DNA of 64,000 nt, taken from Ruegeria sp. A3M17 (GTDB lineage Bacteria; Pseudomonadota; Alphaproteobacteria; Rhodobacterales; Rhodobacteraceae). The translations under genes were made by a program, and so were the position numbers. Positions 18,391-26,182 of the stretch are shown one piece after another. Every line of letters starts with the position of its first letter. Within the stretch, counting starts at the first letter, position 1. The notes beneath the pieces are model-generated. The model saw only the letters and a program-made list of their open reading frames with translations. It was not told where the DNA came from and did not search any database. The stretch covers positions 62,001-126,000 of the forward strand of contig NZ_QOCF01000019.1 of assembly GCF_003318255.1 (NCBI RefSeq), written 5' to 3'.

Positions 18391-19661
18391 CTGCTCTCGG
18401 GTCCAAACCTCTACCAACCATTACTCGGCGCGAATGGCAGGAACTGCGCGTAGGGGATGGCGGCCTTCTAGAAACTCAAGCCGACAAACTGCACGGTTTG
18501 GCGGTACAAGCTGCGCGCCAATTAAGGTTGCCAGAAACTGGTGTCTTGACCAGAACCCATCATGGATTGAGAGCCCAGCAGGTCACGGGAATTCTGTCGA
18601 TCCCAGGCATTACTTTAGAAATACTCCCAAAAATTGAAGGCGAAGACGGCGCCGTTCGCAGTGCACTAATTCGCATGCTTGCCGTCGCCTATGACCTGCG
18701 CGTTTCGGAAGGTGAACTGTCGTCTTTGCAAACCCAAAGGCACGACCTGCTCGAACTGCTAATCCGTCTGTTCTGCGAGAGATTGCTTGCAGCAGTTAAG
18801 CATGGCCTTTCGCGGCAATACTTAGAGCGAGAGGACGACCTTCCCGTGTTCCGCGGCAGTCTGCTTGTAAAGCGCCAGTTGACGATACACGCAGCGCGCC
18901 CGGACCGGCTGGCGTGCAGGTTTGACGAGCTAAGTGAAGATACTCCGATCAACCGGGTTCTGAAGGCGGCGGTACTCCGGCTAGCAAAACTTGCTCGAAC
19001 TTCCGAAAACCTTCGGCGGCTGGATGAGTTGTTAAGCCGACTTGAGCATGCAGGAACCAGCGCTAGACCGCTTGCAGAGCCGGTTCGCCTGGACCGTACA
19101 AATAGGGCGTTCCATAGCGTGTACGGTCTTGCAAAGTTGTTTTTGTCCGGTGATTGGCAGAGTACGGCTTCTGGCGGGCCATCTGGGTTCTCTCTGCTCT
19201 TCCCGATGAACAACCTGTTTGAGAAGTTCATTGGTCGAAGCTTAAAGCGCGCTTTGTCACCATTACCTGTTCGTCTCCAAGACCGCAGGCATTTTGCTTT
19301 GAGACACCTTCCTGGGGGGGCTGGGGCATTTTCACTCAGACCCGATGTGGTCATAGAGACCGAACATGGACCCGTGATCGTTGATACGAAGTGGAAGCGT
19401 CTTGATACTGAAGACGCTAGGAACCGGCAGGTTTCACAATCCGATGTTTATCAGATGCTCGCCTACGCCCATGCTTACGATGCCGATCGGCTGATCCTTC
19501 TTTTTCCATGGGACAGCCACCTAGGTGAACCGGGTGTGCTGAAGGAATGGAATGTGGCCGGCACTAGGCGCTTGCTGCAGGCGGCATGCGTGGACGTCGG
19601 TCGTCCGCATCAGATCATCCAGCATCTTCGGTTGCTCTTTTTTGAAAATCGAAACGACTGA
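18387..19661 (+). CDS. mcrC: McrC endonuclease subunit
   Basis: A 424-aa McrC-family protein, the nuclease partner of McrB. The C-terminal PD-(D/E)XK site is visible: LRPDVVIE with Asp320, then VIVDTKWKRL with Asp333 and Lys335. The N-terminal part (GILSIPGITLEILPKI) is the usual McrC start region that docks on the McrB ring. It overlaps mcrB by 4 bp, ensuring coupled synthesis. Catalytic residues are intact, so the system is probably active. About 180 bp separate it from the convergent hamB gene. Confidence 0.93.
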   Translation: MTALGSKPLPTITRREWQELRVGDGGLLETQADKLHGLAVQAARQLRLPETGVLTRTHHGLRAQQVTGILSIPGITLEILPKIEGEDGAVRSALIRMLAVAYDLRVSEGELSSLQTQRHDLLELLIRLFCERLLAAVKHGLSRQYLEREDDLPVFRGSLLVKRQLTIHAARPDRLACRFDELSEDTPINRVLKAAVLRLAKLARTSENLRRLDELLSRLEHAGTSARPLAEPVRLDRTNRAFHSVYGLAKLFLSGDWQSTASGGPSGFSLLFPMNNLFEKFIGRSLKRALSPLPVRLQDRRHFALRHLPGGAGAFSLRPDVVIETEHGPVIVDTKWKRLDTEDARNRQVSQSDVYQMLAYAHAYDADRLILLFPWDSHLGEPGVLKEWNVAGTRRLLQAACVDVGRPHQIIQHLRLLFFENRND

Positions 19662-19842
19662 CCAAGGCCCTCAGCCATGGTCACAGAAGGTTTCGAAAGC
19701 GCGGCACGCAGGACAGATTTTCAACGTTCACGGGATCCGTTTTACTTCTTGGGCTCGGGGGAATTGCGGAACGTTTCTCAAGCTCTAATTACAGATTGTG
19801 AACGAAAATATCATGACACCTTATAGAGCTTTGAGAGCATAT

Positions 19843-22800
19843 CTAAAGTTGGCATATCCCTCGCATCTTCTCGACAAAGTACGAGGGGAATACAGTCACT
19901 GATGACATCCAACCTTCAGGATTGCTGCGAAAAATACTTTTGAGCGTTTGTTTGTCTTCAATCAGAAGCTGTCCCAAAGCGTCGAACAAATGACGTACGA
20001 CCACTCTGTCGGTAAAGCCAATCTCATGTAAAGAAACGCAAGTTTGGTTTGGCAATCCGTACTTGAGTGCTTTTAAGAACAGTTGAAGACGCTCGATCAA
20101 GTTTTGATCGTCCATGTCATCCAATTGTTGCTGGTCAACTAATTCGATGATCGCACCAATGACTAACGTTCCGTCAAATGCGAACGCACCATCGCATAAG
20201 TTTACGATATGTTGAACCGTGAGGTTCCTGAAGTTCGAACCCCAAGTCAGTTTCGCCCCCAAAGACGTTAGGTAATTCCATATCTCAAAATACGAATGAC
20301 CATTTATCCACATTGTCATAACATGAGGTAGTAAATCGGGCTTTGATATTTTTTTTGCGGTTTCATTTCGAATGATGTCTGCAAGCAATGGCCATATTAA
20401 ATCAGCTAGTTCATCGAGGCTTTCTTTTTCCCGAAGCTCTGCCAAGTGAGCATCTAACCAAGACGAAATGGCTCTGGCATCATGCAGACCGTATAAGGTC
20501 CTCCCAAAATGCTTAACCCGCGGTAGCTGGCCAATAGCAACAGAAACGTTGTCTGAAAGCAAAATGAAGAGTTCCAAGATGGCCGCACGCGTTTCATCAT
20601 CTGCCAAATGATAGGCGAGCGTACCTTTGGCCAACTCAGAAGCGAAATCTTGGCTTCGCGCTGCTTCAGTTTCCGGCCAGTTTGAAACAAGAAAGCTCTC
20701 AATTGCAGATATTAAACTGGCTCTCCATTGAATTTGATTGGATAAGTCCGCTCGCTCGAACTTGATGTCTGGGTGCAAATCTGAAATTTTGGTGGCCCAA
20801 CTTTCAACAGCTTCCGGATCGTCTATGTATGCCTTTGCGAAGTCGAGAGCATCCATTGCGATTTCCGACCTTCTGTCCGGGCTTTGCAGTGGATGAAAAA
20901 TGGAGGTCAAATTGCTGATGCATGGCTCCGACTGAATGGGATCAAAGAGTTGCTTTGTTTCTTCCCAGCGCCATGCTGTTCTGAATTTATTCTTCCCATC
21001 AAACACTTTTGGGTCCGAGAACAGTATAGTGCCTTCGGTGTGCATTCCGGCACGCCCGGCGCGTCCAGCTAAGTTTTGAAAATCCCTGACTTTTATTCTA
21101 TCTTTGCCTTGGCGAACTCCTGAAACAATTAGGTATCGGATGGGAAGATTGACTCCTTGCGCCAAGGTCGATGTGCACACAACAAAGCTGATTTTCGCAC
21201 TTCTCATAGCGTGCTCGACAGCCAATCTAATCCCTTGAGGTGTGTCTCCTTGATGCGAGAATATTCCAATCTGTGATGCATTAAATGTTGGGCATTTCTC
21301 TCCTATATTCTTACTCACCAAATTCGATAGTTTCTCAACTTCGTCGGTATCTGAAACGCTCAACGGAGTTTGTTCTAGTGCTCCGCGTCTGATTAGGTTA
21401 GCGACCTTTTGGCATACCTTGACAACAGACTCTTTTCGTCCACAGAAAATTGCGACTCCGCCGTTAGGAAAAAGCTTCAAACCTAAATCAATAGCGATTG
21501 ACTGTGGGTCTTCTTTTTCTGGGAAGAAGTGTTCCTTCTTGTCCCTCTTTTGTTCAGGTAGTTTCTTTCTTTCTAGGACCCATGGAACGAAAAACTCTTC
21601 AGAGTCGATATCTGTATTCGAGACGTATACCACTCGGCCAAGCGGATCTTCCCAACTTACAAAGCCAACCGCCTTACTTGAGGGGGCTAGAAGGGTGCTT
21701 GAAACCACGTTTTCGTTTCGATTAAGCCACTCGCCTATTTCAGGGGCATTCTTTATCACTGCTGAAATTAGAACTTTTTGGCAAGTGTCGGGAAGCAAGC
21801 TTCGTAATGTCGTTAGCAGAAGTTCATAAGTTATCCCGCGTGTACCGCTGTCAAACTGGTGGCCTTCATCGAAAACCGCCAGGTCAATTTTTGGACCTAT
21901 TTCTGGGTGCAGCCGAAGAACATACAGTAATTTTTCAGGTGTCAGAACAACGATCTGTTTTTTGCCAAAAAACTCATTGAGTTCGAAATCTGTAGTCAGT
22001 GCATCGGAGAGTTCGATGACATCCGCGCTACTGTCACTAAACGCATATGCAAGTTCATCTCTGATTTCGTGACACAAGGCGCGAAAGGGGGCGATAATCA
22101 CGGCCAGATTTCCACGTTCGAAGAATGCACTTCGGATAATGATTTCTACAGATTTGGTTTTACCTGAGCTGGTAGGCATTTGGATAACAGCAGAATCTCC
22201 TCGAAAGACATTGGCTTTGCCGAGTAAGTGCTGAGCTGGCCAAAGTTCAGGAACTGAATTCGACCCACTTAGCATCGGTGCCCAGGAATCCCGGCTTGCG
22301 TCGGTGTAATTTGGAAGGGAATACCAGCTCGAGTTTTCAAGCTTTCTTTTAACGACTGCAGCGACGCAATCGGCCAATAAGAGTTGGCGTGGGCTTCCGT
22401 GATCGTGCGCGAAATTGCGCAAGCTATCCGATGCAAATGCGGCCTGTTCCTCTCCTTGGCCTTCAATAAAAAATTTTTGGATAGAAGAATGGCACGTATC
22501 AAGCAACGGGCTGAATTCTCCCTCTCCGCCGCCATAGTCTTTGTCGTAGTTTCCTTCAATTAACCAAGAAAGCAGGTTTTCCACACCCTCAGCAAAAAGT
22601 TCATCGTCTTCGAACCTTGAAGACAATACCTTTGCGCTACCCGGCAGACTAGCCAAGTAGAATGCTGTGGCTCCGAGCAGTCTAGTGTAAGGATCGAGGC
22701 TGGAATTCAACTTCGATCCTTCAAATGAGTCGAAGTAACTAGCTGAGAAGGCTGCGTTTATCTGTAGCTCCGAAAGTTTGACTTCGTCAACTTCACCACC

Positions 22801-22968
22801 AGCAATCTGGGATACAACGTCACCAAGCAAACCGATAGTTAATACAAACAGTTTTTGAGGATCGGCGGGGATAGAGATGTGTTTGTCAACTGGAAGACCG
22901 TACTCATACATTTTTGCCTTAGCTTGAGTAATGCCCAAAACCTTGCGTGATGTAGCTTCAGGCCTCAT
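19843..22968 (-). CDS. hamB: Hachiman helicase HamB
   Basis: A 1041-aa superfamily 2 helicase. It has Walker A MPTSSGKT at residues 264-271, a DEGH box at 367-370 (FDEGHQFD), motif IV/V elements GVAIFCGRKES and VCTSTLAQGVNLP, and motif VI NLAGRAGRAG. The long C-terminus is helical. The partner immediately upstream is a DUF1837 protein, overlapping by 11 bp. DUF1837 plus a large SF2 helicase defines the Hachiman anti-phage system (HamA nuclease, HamB helicase). By family knowledge HamB holds HamA inactive until it meets damaged or invading DNA. Base composition here is clearly lower in GC than the flanking chromosome, in keeping with horizontal transfer. Confidence 0.9.
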   Translation of the reverse strand: MRPEATSRKVLGITQAKAKMYEYGLPVDKHISIPADPQKLFVLTIGLLGDVVSQIAGGEVDEVKLSELQINAAFSASYFDSFEGSKLNSSLDPYTRLLGATAFYLASLPGSAKVLSSRFEDDELFAEGVENLLSWLIEGNYDKDYGGGEGEFSPLLDTCHSSIQKFFIEGQGEEQAAFASDSLRNFAHDHGSPRQLLLADCVAAVVKRKLENSSWYSLPNYTDASRDSWAPMLSGSNSVPELWPAQHLLGKANVFRGDSAVIQMPTSSGKTKSVEIIIRSAFFERGNLAVIIAPFRALCHEIRDELAYAFSDSSADVIELSDALTTDFELNEFFGKKQIVVLTPEKLLYVLRLHPEIGPKIDLAVFDEGHQFDSGTRGITYELLLTTLRSLLPDTCQKVLISAVIKNAPEIGEWLNRNENVVSSTLLAPSSKAVGFVSWEDPLGRVVYVSNTDIDSEEFFVPWVLERKKLPEQKRDKKEHFFPEKEDPQSIAIDLGLKLFPNGGVAIFCGRKESVVKVCQKVANLIRRGALEQTPLSVSDTDEVEKLSNLVSKNIGEKCPTFNASQIGIFSHQGDTPQGIRLAVEHAMRSAKISFVVCTSTLAQGVNLPIRYLIVSGVRQGKDRIKVRDFQNLAGRAGRAGMHTEGTILFSDPKVFDGKNKFRTAWRWEETKQLFDPIQSEPCISNLTSIFHPLQSPDRRSEIAMDALDFAKAYIDDPEAVESWATKISDLHPDIKFERADLSNQIQWRASLISAIESFLVSNWPETEAARSQDFASELAKGTLAYHLADDETRAAILELFILLSDNVSVAIGQLPRVKHFGRTLYGLHDARAISSWLDAHLAELREKESLDELADLIWPLLADIIRNETAKKISKPDLLPHVMTMWINGHSYFEIWNYLTSLGAKLTWGSNFRNLTVQHIVNLCDGAFAFDGTLVIGAIIELVDQQQLDDMDDQNLIERLQLFLKALKYGLPNQTCVSLHEIGFTDRVVVRHLFDALGQLLIEDKQTLKSIFRSNPEGWMSSVTVFPSYFVEKMRGICQL

Positions 22969-23872
22969 TAGCAGCGACCTCGTACAGTCTATGTGTGAGC
23001 TTCATTAGTTCACTTCCAGAAATCACGATGAGTTCAAGGTTTTTTAGGTATGGATGCGGAGCAACTTTTTCGGAACCTTTGTTGACGGGAACAGCCTGAC
23101 AGTTCGCCGCGCAGCTGGTTGCTAGACACTCCAACTCCGTTGAAATTATTTCGGCTGCACCGTACTGCTCCAGATATGGATTATCGGTCGGATTCTGGAA
23201 GCGCCCAACCATCGAGACTCCTTCCATATCATTTCTGTCTAGCATCTTTTGTTTAATGAAGTTCAGTGACTCTCCGATGCGAAGGTAGTCTTTGGCAGAG
23301 TCGTTGATTGCAGTTTGAAGCCTGTTCTCTTTTGACTGTGAAAACTTTGTTTTCACTTCGTAAACCACTAGCTTGTCTTCGGTTTGGGGGCCATTTGGGT
23401 CGTTCAAAAAAAAACCGACTACATCGCTTCCTTTCGGTGACTCGTTTTGAATAATTTTTGAGCTCCAGCGCACTCGCGGTACCTTGTATCCACGAACCCA
23501 TTGCAAAAAATCAGCAACCAAAATTTCCCCGAAATCGCCAGCTCTTGTTGCTGGCCCTAGACCTCCGGTCTTAGTCGGAAACTTGACTTCGGTCAGATAT
23601 TGCCCTCGAGTTTGCTCGGGCGTCCTGAGGATATCGATATGTTCGTCCGGACAGTAGTGATTGCGGAAATGGCGCGCCCATTGTGAAAAGGCCTCTGAAT
23701 CCTCTGGATAAACGAAATCCCAAACCTCAATGGGAGTACCATCTGTGGTTGTGTATGATCCCGACCGAGGCTTAAGCCACTTCATATGCGGCGCATCCGA
23801 TTCTATGCTATCTTGTTGTTTTGCAACTTTTTCAGTGGAATTTATCAATGTGGTTACTTCAAATTGTTTCAA
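22958..23872 (-). CDS. hamA: Hachiman nuclease HamA (DUF1837)
   Basis: A 304-aa DUF1837 protein. The conserved PD-(D/E)XK-like elements are present: GDFGE (Glu116), GSDVVGFF (Asp150) and YEVKTK (Glu172, Lys174). This fits HamA, the effector nuclease of Hachiman. The 3' end overlaps hamB by 11 bp on the same strand. The start shown is a TTG at 23872. No strong ribosome-binding site is seen there, and an ATG at 23785 (residue 30) is an alternative. The C-terminal part has several cysteines (LECLATSCAANCQA), an unexplained detail. The system is complete and its residues are intact. Confidence 0.9.
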   Translation of the reverse strand: MKQFEVTTLINSTEKVAKQQDSIESDAPHMKWLKPRSGSYTTTDGTPIEVWDFVYPEDSEAFSQWARHFRNHYCPDEHIDILRTPEQTRGQYLTEVKFPTKTGGLGPATRAGDFGEILVADFLQWVRGYKVPRVRWSSKIIQNESPKGSDVVGFFLNDPNGPQTEDKLVVYEVKTKFSQSKENRLQTAINDSAKDYLRIGESLNFIKQKMLDRNDMEGVSMVGRFQNPTDNPYLEQYGAAEIISTELECLATSCAANCQAVPVNKGSEKVAPHPYLKNLELIVISGSELMKLTHRLYEVAANEA

Positions 23873-24298
23873 CTTTGGAGCATGTGAGCACGTTTGTTAT
23901 CTTTGAGCAAACGTTGGTCGCTTGAACAATTATATGTATGTTTCGCCATGGCAATGGAATAATGGTTCAGGTCTTATCTTGATACCCGTATTGGTAGTGT
24001 CTGTCCCAACTAGTGACTTGTTGAATGAAGAAATCCCAGTTTGGCGTGGATCACATTGCCGCCATGCTAAAACAGCAGGAGAGAGGTGGATGTCATTGGC
24101 ATTGGGGCACCGCTTTCTCGGGGGATGCCATCGCCTCTTGTACAACCGCTTTCCGGAAAATGCCTGAAGTTTTCATACTTTCAGCAAATCTGAAACTGCA
24201 CCTGTTACGCACGTCGTGCATTGGCGAAAACAGGCGCTCATCGTTGGCGCGGCAATCGGCAGCTTTGGGCCAAAAGTTGTTACATTTAAGCGAGAAAG

Positions 24299-24374
24299 TG
24301 GTGCCTCAAGAGGGCCTTAAACCCTGGGCCTTGTCCTTGCGAAGGGCCTGCTCTACCAGCTGAGCTATTGATGC
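24299..24374 (-). pseudogene. Degenerate tRNA-like sequence (anticodon position CGC)
   Basis: Read on the minus strand, this 76-nt stretch fits the tRNA length grammar exactly. It has a 7-bp acceptor stem with one mismatch, a perfect D arm (GCTC...GAGC, loop AGCTGGTA), an anticodon loop TTCGCAA, a T arm with 4 of 5 pairs, a discriminator A and an encoded CCA. The anticodon stem has two mismatches and the T loop (TTTAAGG) departs from TTCRANY, so it is probably a decayed or unusual mobile-element tRNA. If functional it would read GCG (Ala). The surrounding 23873-24678 shows no supported gene. A second, weaker similarity is listed among the rejected items. Confidence 0.45.
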
Positions 24375-24678
24375 TTTCAGGCACGACTATGGCCCTACAA
24401 GCTCTTCTCATTTGCCGGGAATTCGTTGGTTTCGCAAGCCATTCTCGCGGGGACCCGCTATTTTTTGAATGACGTGTACCACTAGTTGAGCCACGGAGGC
24501 ATTCTTCGGTCATGCGAGGCAAAAAAGGCCCTGATAGTCACATAAAGTCTTTTCAAAATAGTTGGCCAAAAGGCTGCCGGCAAATTGATTGACTTGCAGT
24601 CTTGGGCGGGTACGTGTCCGGCGCTGTGGTGATGGTTGCAGGGAAATATAATAAAAACAGCAACTTATTTTATAAACG

Positions 24679-24725
24679 TGGAGGCGAGTACCGGAATCGA
24701 ACCGGTGTACACGGATTTGCAATCC
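24679..24725 (-). repeat. 47-bp direct repeat of tRNA-Cys 3' portion (att site)
   Basis: Bases 24679-24725 are identical to 37607-37653, covering the tRNA-Cys from the anticodon loop through the encoded CCA. The rest of the tRNA is missing, so it is not a gene. Such a displaced 3' tRNA fragment is the hallmark of an integration junction. It marks the boundary between the left (integrase/defence) and right (replication protein/hipBA) islands. Confidence 0.9.
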
Positions 24726-24835
24726 AGAAAGAGATAAATCAAAAACAACGGCTTAGGGGCGCAAAATGCCCCCTGACAAAAAGTGAACAAAAAGCGAAAG
24801 TTTCAAAGCCAAATTCGCCGGTTCAAAACGAAAAA

Positions 24836-24869
24836 GGCCCCGTCACAGCGGCAACTGTGAACCGGGGCC
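24836..24869 (-). terminator. Strong hairpin, terminator-like on the minus strand
   Basis: A 7-bp GGCCCCG/CGGGGCC outer stem continues through a 2-nt bulge into a 6-bp TCACAG/CTGTGA inner stem with a CGGCAA loop. On the minus strand it is followed at once by TTTTT (complement of 24831-24835). It shares a CTGTGAACC element with repeats inside the downstream replication gene, so it may instead belong to a replication region. Confidence 0.5.
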
Positions 24870-24975
24870 AAATAGAAAAAGCCTGTCAGCTTTCACCGAA
24901 CATTAGCATGGGCCAGTGTCTCTTCGCAAACGCTCAGTCGGCTTTTTCGTGGCCTCGGACCGGTGAGGTGGTCCA

Positions 24976-25839
24976 ATGAGCTGGCGCATCGCAAATGAAT
25001 GCGCCGAGCGCCGCTTTGGCAGCGCCGCGCGCAAGCAGATCATCATGTTCCTGGCCGATAAGGCGAGCGACGACGGCTCTGGTATCTGGTGTTCCAAGGG
25101 GACAATCCAGCGCCACACGGAGCTCAGCGAGAGCACGGTCAAGCGCACCATCATCGACTTCTTGCGCGAAGGCATTCTGATCGAGACGGGGCGGCGGCAC
25201 TGCAAGAACGGCTACACCGTCATTTACCGTATCGTTCTGGAGCGCGTGGCTGCGCTCGAACCCACGGCCGAGCCCGACATTGAGACGGGGGTCACTGTGA
25301 ACCCCGTCCAGCCTGAACCCGGTACGGGGTCCACAGTGAACGGGGTACGGGGTTCACGGTGGACCCCAAACCATCCTAAAACCATCCATAAACCACCTAC
25401 GCGCAAGCGCGAGGCGGCGGCGGAGGTCGAAGATCTTGAATCTGAGAAGATCCTGGCGGCCTATCCTGAGGACAGGATCCGAGACCGGCGAACCAGTCTG
25501 CGCCTGATCGCAGGGGCCGTGAAAGCCGGAGTGAAACCCGATGATCTGAAGCAGGCGGTCAAAGCCTATGCGAAGGAAATCGAGGGCTACACCCGCAGCA
25601 AGGTTTGTTTCTCGGACAACTGGTTCAAGATGCGCCGATGGGAGAAGGGGCTTGCCCAGATCCAAGCCGACCGCGAGAAGGCGCGAGAGGCCGAAGCCAA
25701 GGGGCGCGCCAGCCTCGCCGAGTGGATCCACGAGCGCCATCCCCTGTGCCGCCACATCACAAACCGGCAGATCGAGGACTTGATCGCGTCAAGGATGGTG
25801 ACGCCCGAACAGGTTCGCGCTGCGGTGCTGCAGGCGTGA
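24976..25839 (+). CDS. Phage-type replication/helix-turn-helix protein
   Basis: A 287-aa protein typical of phage and integrative-element replication initiators. The N-terminal winged helix-turn-helix (residues ~10-75: SWRIANECAERRFGSAARKQIIMFLADKAS..GIWCSKGTIQRHTELSESTVKRTI) is followed by a Pro/Thr/Val-rich linker (GVTVNPVQPEPGTGSTVNGVRGS). A basic helical C-terminus ends ERHPLCRHITNRQIEDLIASRMV. The linker coding sequence contains a large inverted repeat at 25326-25367, recalling origins located inside replication genes such as lambda O. It is the first gene right of the 24679 att site. The exact replication role is inferred. Confidence 0.75.
   Translation: MSWRIANECAERRFGSAARKQIIMFLADKASDDGSGIWCSKGTIQRHTELSESTVKRTIIDFLREGILIETGRRHCKNGYTVIYRIVLERVAALEPTAEPDIETGVTVNPVQPEPGTGSTVNGVRGSRWTPNHPKTIHKPPTRKREAAAEVEDLESEKILAAYPEDRIRDRRTSLRLIAGAVKAGVKPDDLKQAVKAYAKEIEGYTRSKVCFSDNWFKMRRWEKGLAQIQADREKAREAEAKGRASLAEWIHERHPLCRHITNRQIEDLIASRMVTPEQVRAAVLQA
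25326..25367. repeat. Large inverted repeat inside the replication gene (candidate origin)
   Basis: Arms of 16 bp, ggggtccacagtgaac (25326-25341) and gttcacggtggacccc (25352-25367), pair at 15 of 16 positions around a 10-nt loop. A related copy, cactgtgaaccccg, lies just upstream near 25292, and the hairpin at 24836 carries ctgtgaacc. Repeats of this kind inside replication genes can be initiator-binding sites. Confidence 0.5.
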
Positions 25840-25853
25840 GTGTGGCTCGGTTG

Positions 25854-25923
25854 TTACGCTGTGGCGTAAAAAGTAGATATTTACGTTGTAGCGTAATTTG
25901 TTCTGATTTACGCTGTGCCGTAA
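25854..25923. promoter_or_regulatory. Three tandem hipBA operators, 27-bp pitch
   Basis: Three 16-bp inverted repeats start at 25854, 25881 and 25908: TTACGCTGTGGCGTAA, TTACGTTGTAGCGTAA and TTACGCTGTGCCGTAA. The start-to-start distance is exactly 27 bp. The last ends 13 bp before the hipB start, so HipB bound here would block the promoter and the ribosome-binding region. This fits the known autoregulation of hipBA modules. Confidence 0.85.
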
Positions 25924-25936
25924 AAGGAGCCGCATC

Positions 25937-26182
25937 ATGGACCTCACAGCACGAACGGCCGAGCAGATCGGCGAGGCACTCCGCCGGACGCGCAAAGCGC
26001 GCGGCTGGACCCAAAGCGATATCAGCGCGCGCACGAATTTGCGCGTTGCGACGATTTCGTCGCTCGAGAATGGTGACGCGGGAACCAAGCTCGCCACTGT
26101 GCTCGCCGTCATGGCCGCGCTTGGGCTTGAGTTCCGATTGGTGGAGCGCGGTGGTTCGCTTGAGATTGAGGACATCTTCTGA
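25937..26182 (+). CDS. hipB: HipB-like antitoxin (XRE helix-turn-helix)
   Basis: An 81-aa Cro/C1-type helix-turn-helix protein. The motif ALRRTRKARGWTQSDISARTNLRVATISSLENG is a clear XRE domain. It directly precedes hipA and shares a TGATG start/stop junction with it, and a triple palindromic operator lies upstream. In HipBA systems HipB binds both the operator DNA and HipA, keeping the kinase inactive. An AAAGGAG ribosome-binding site is present just before the ATG. Confidence 0.93.
   Translation: MDLTARTAEQIGEALRRTRKARGWTQSDISARTNLRVATISSLENGDAGTKLATVLAVMAALGLEFRLVERGGSLEIEDIF

Noticed and set aside
24440..24520. Second tRNA-like stretch on the minus strand (TGGCTCAACTAGTGGTA resembling a D arm)
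   Set aside because: The D stem, anticodon stem and T loop do not pair well and no matching acceptor 3' half was found, so it is not supported even as a tRNA relic.
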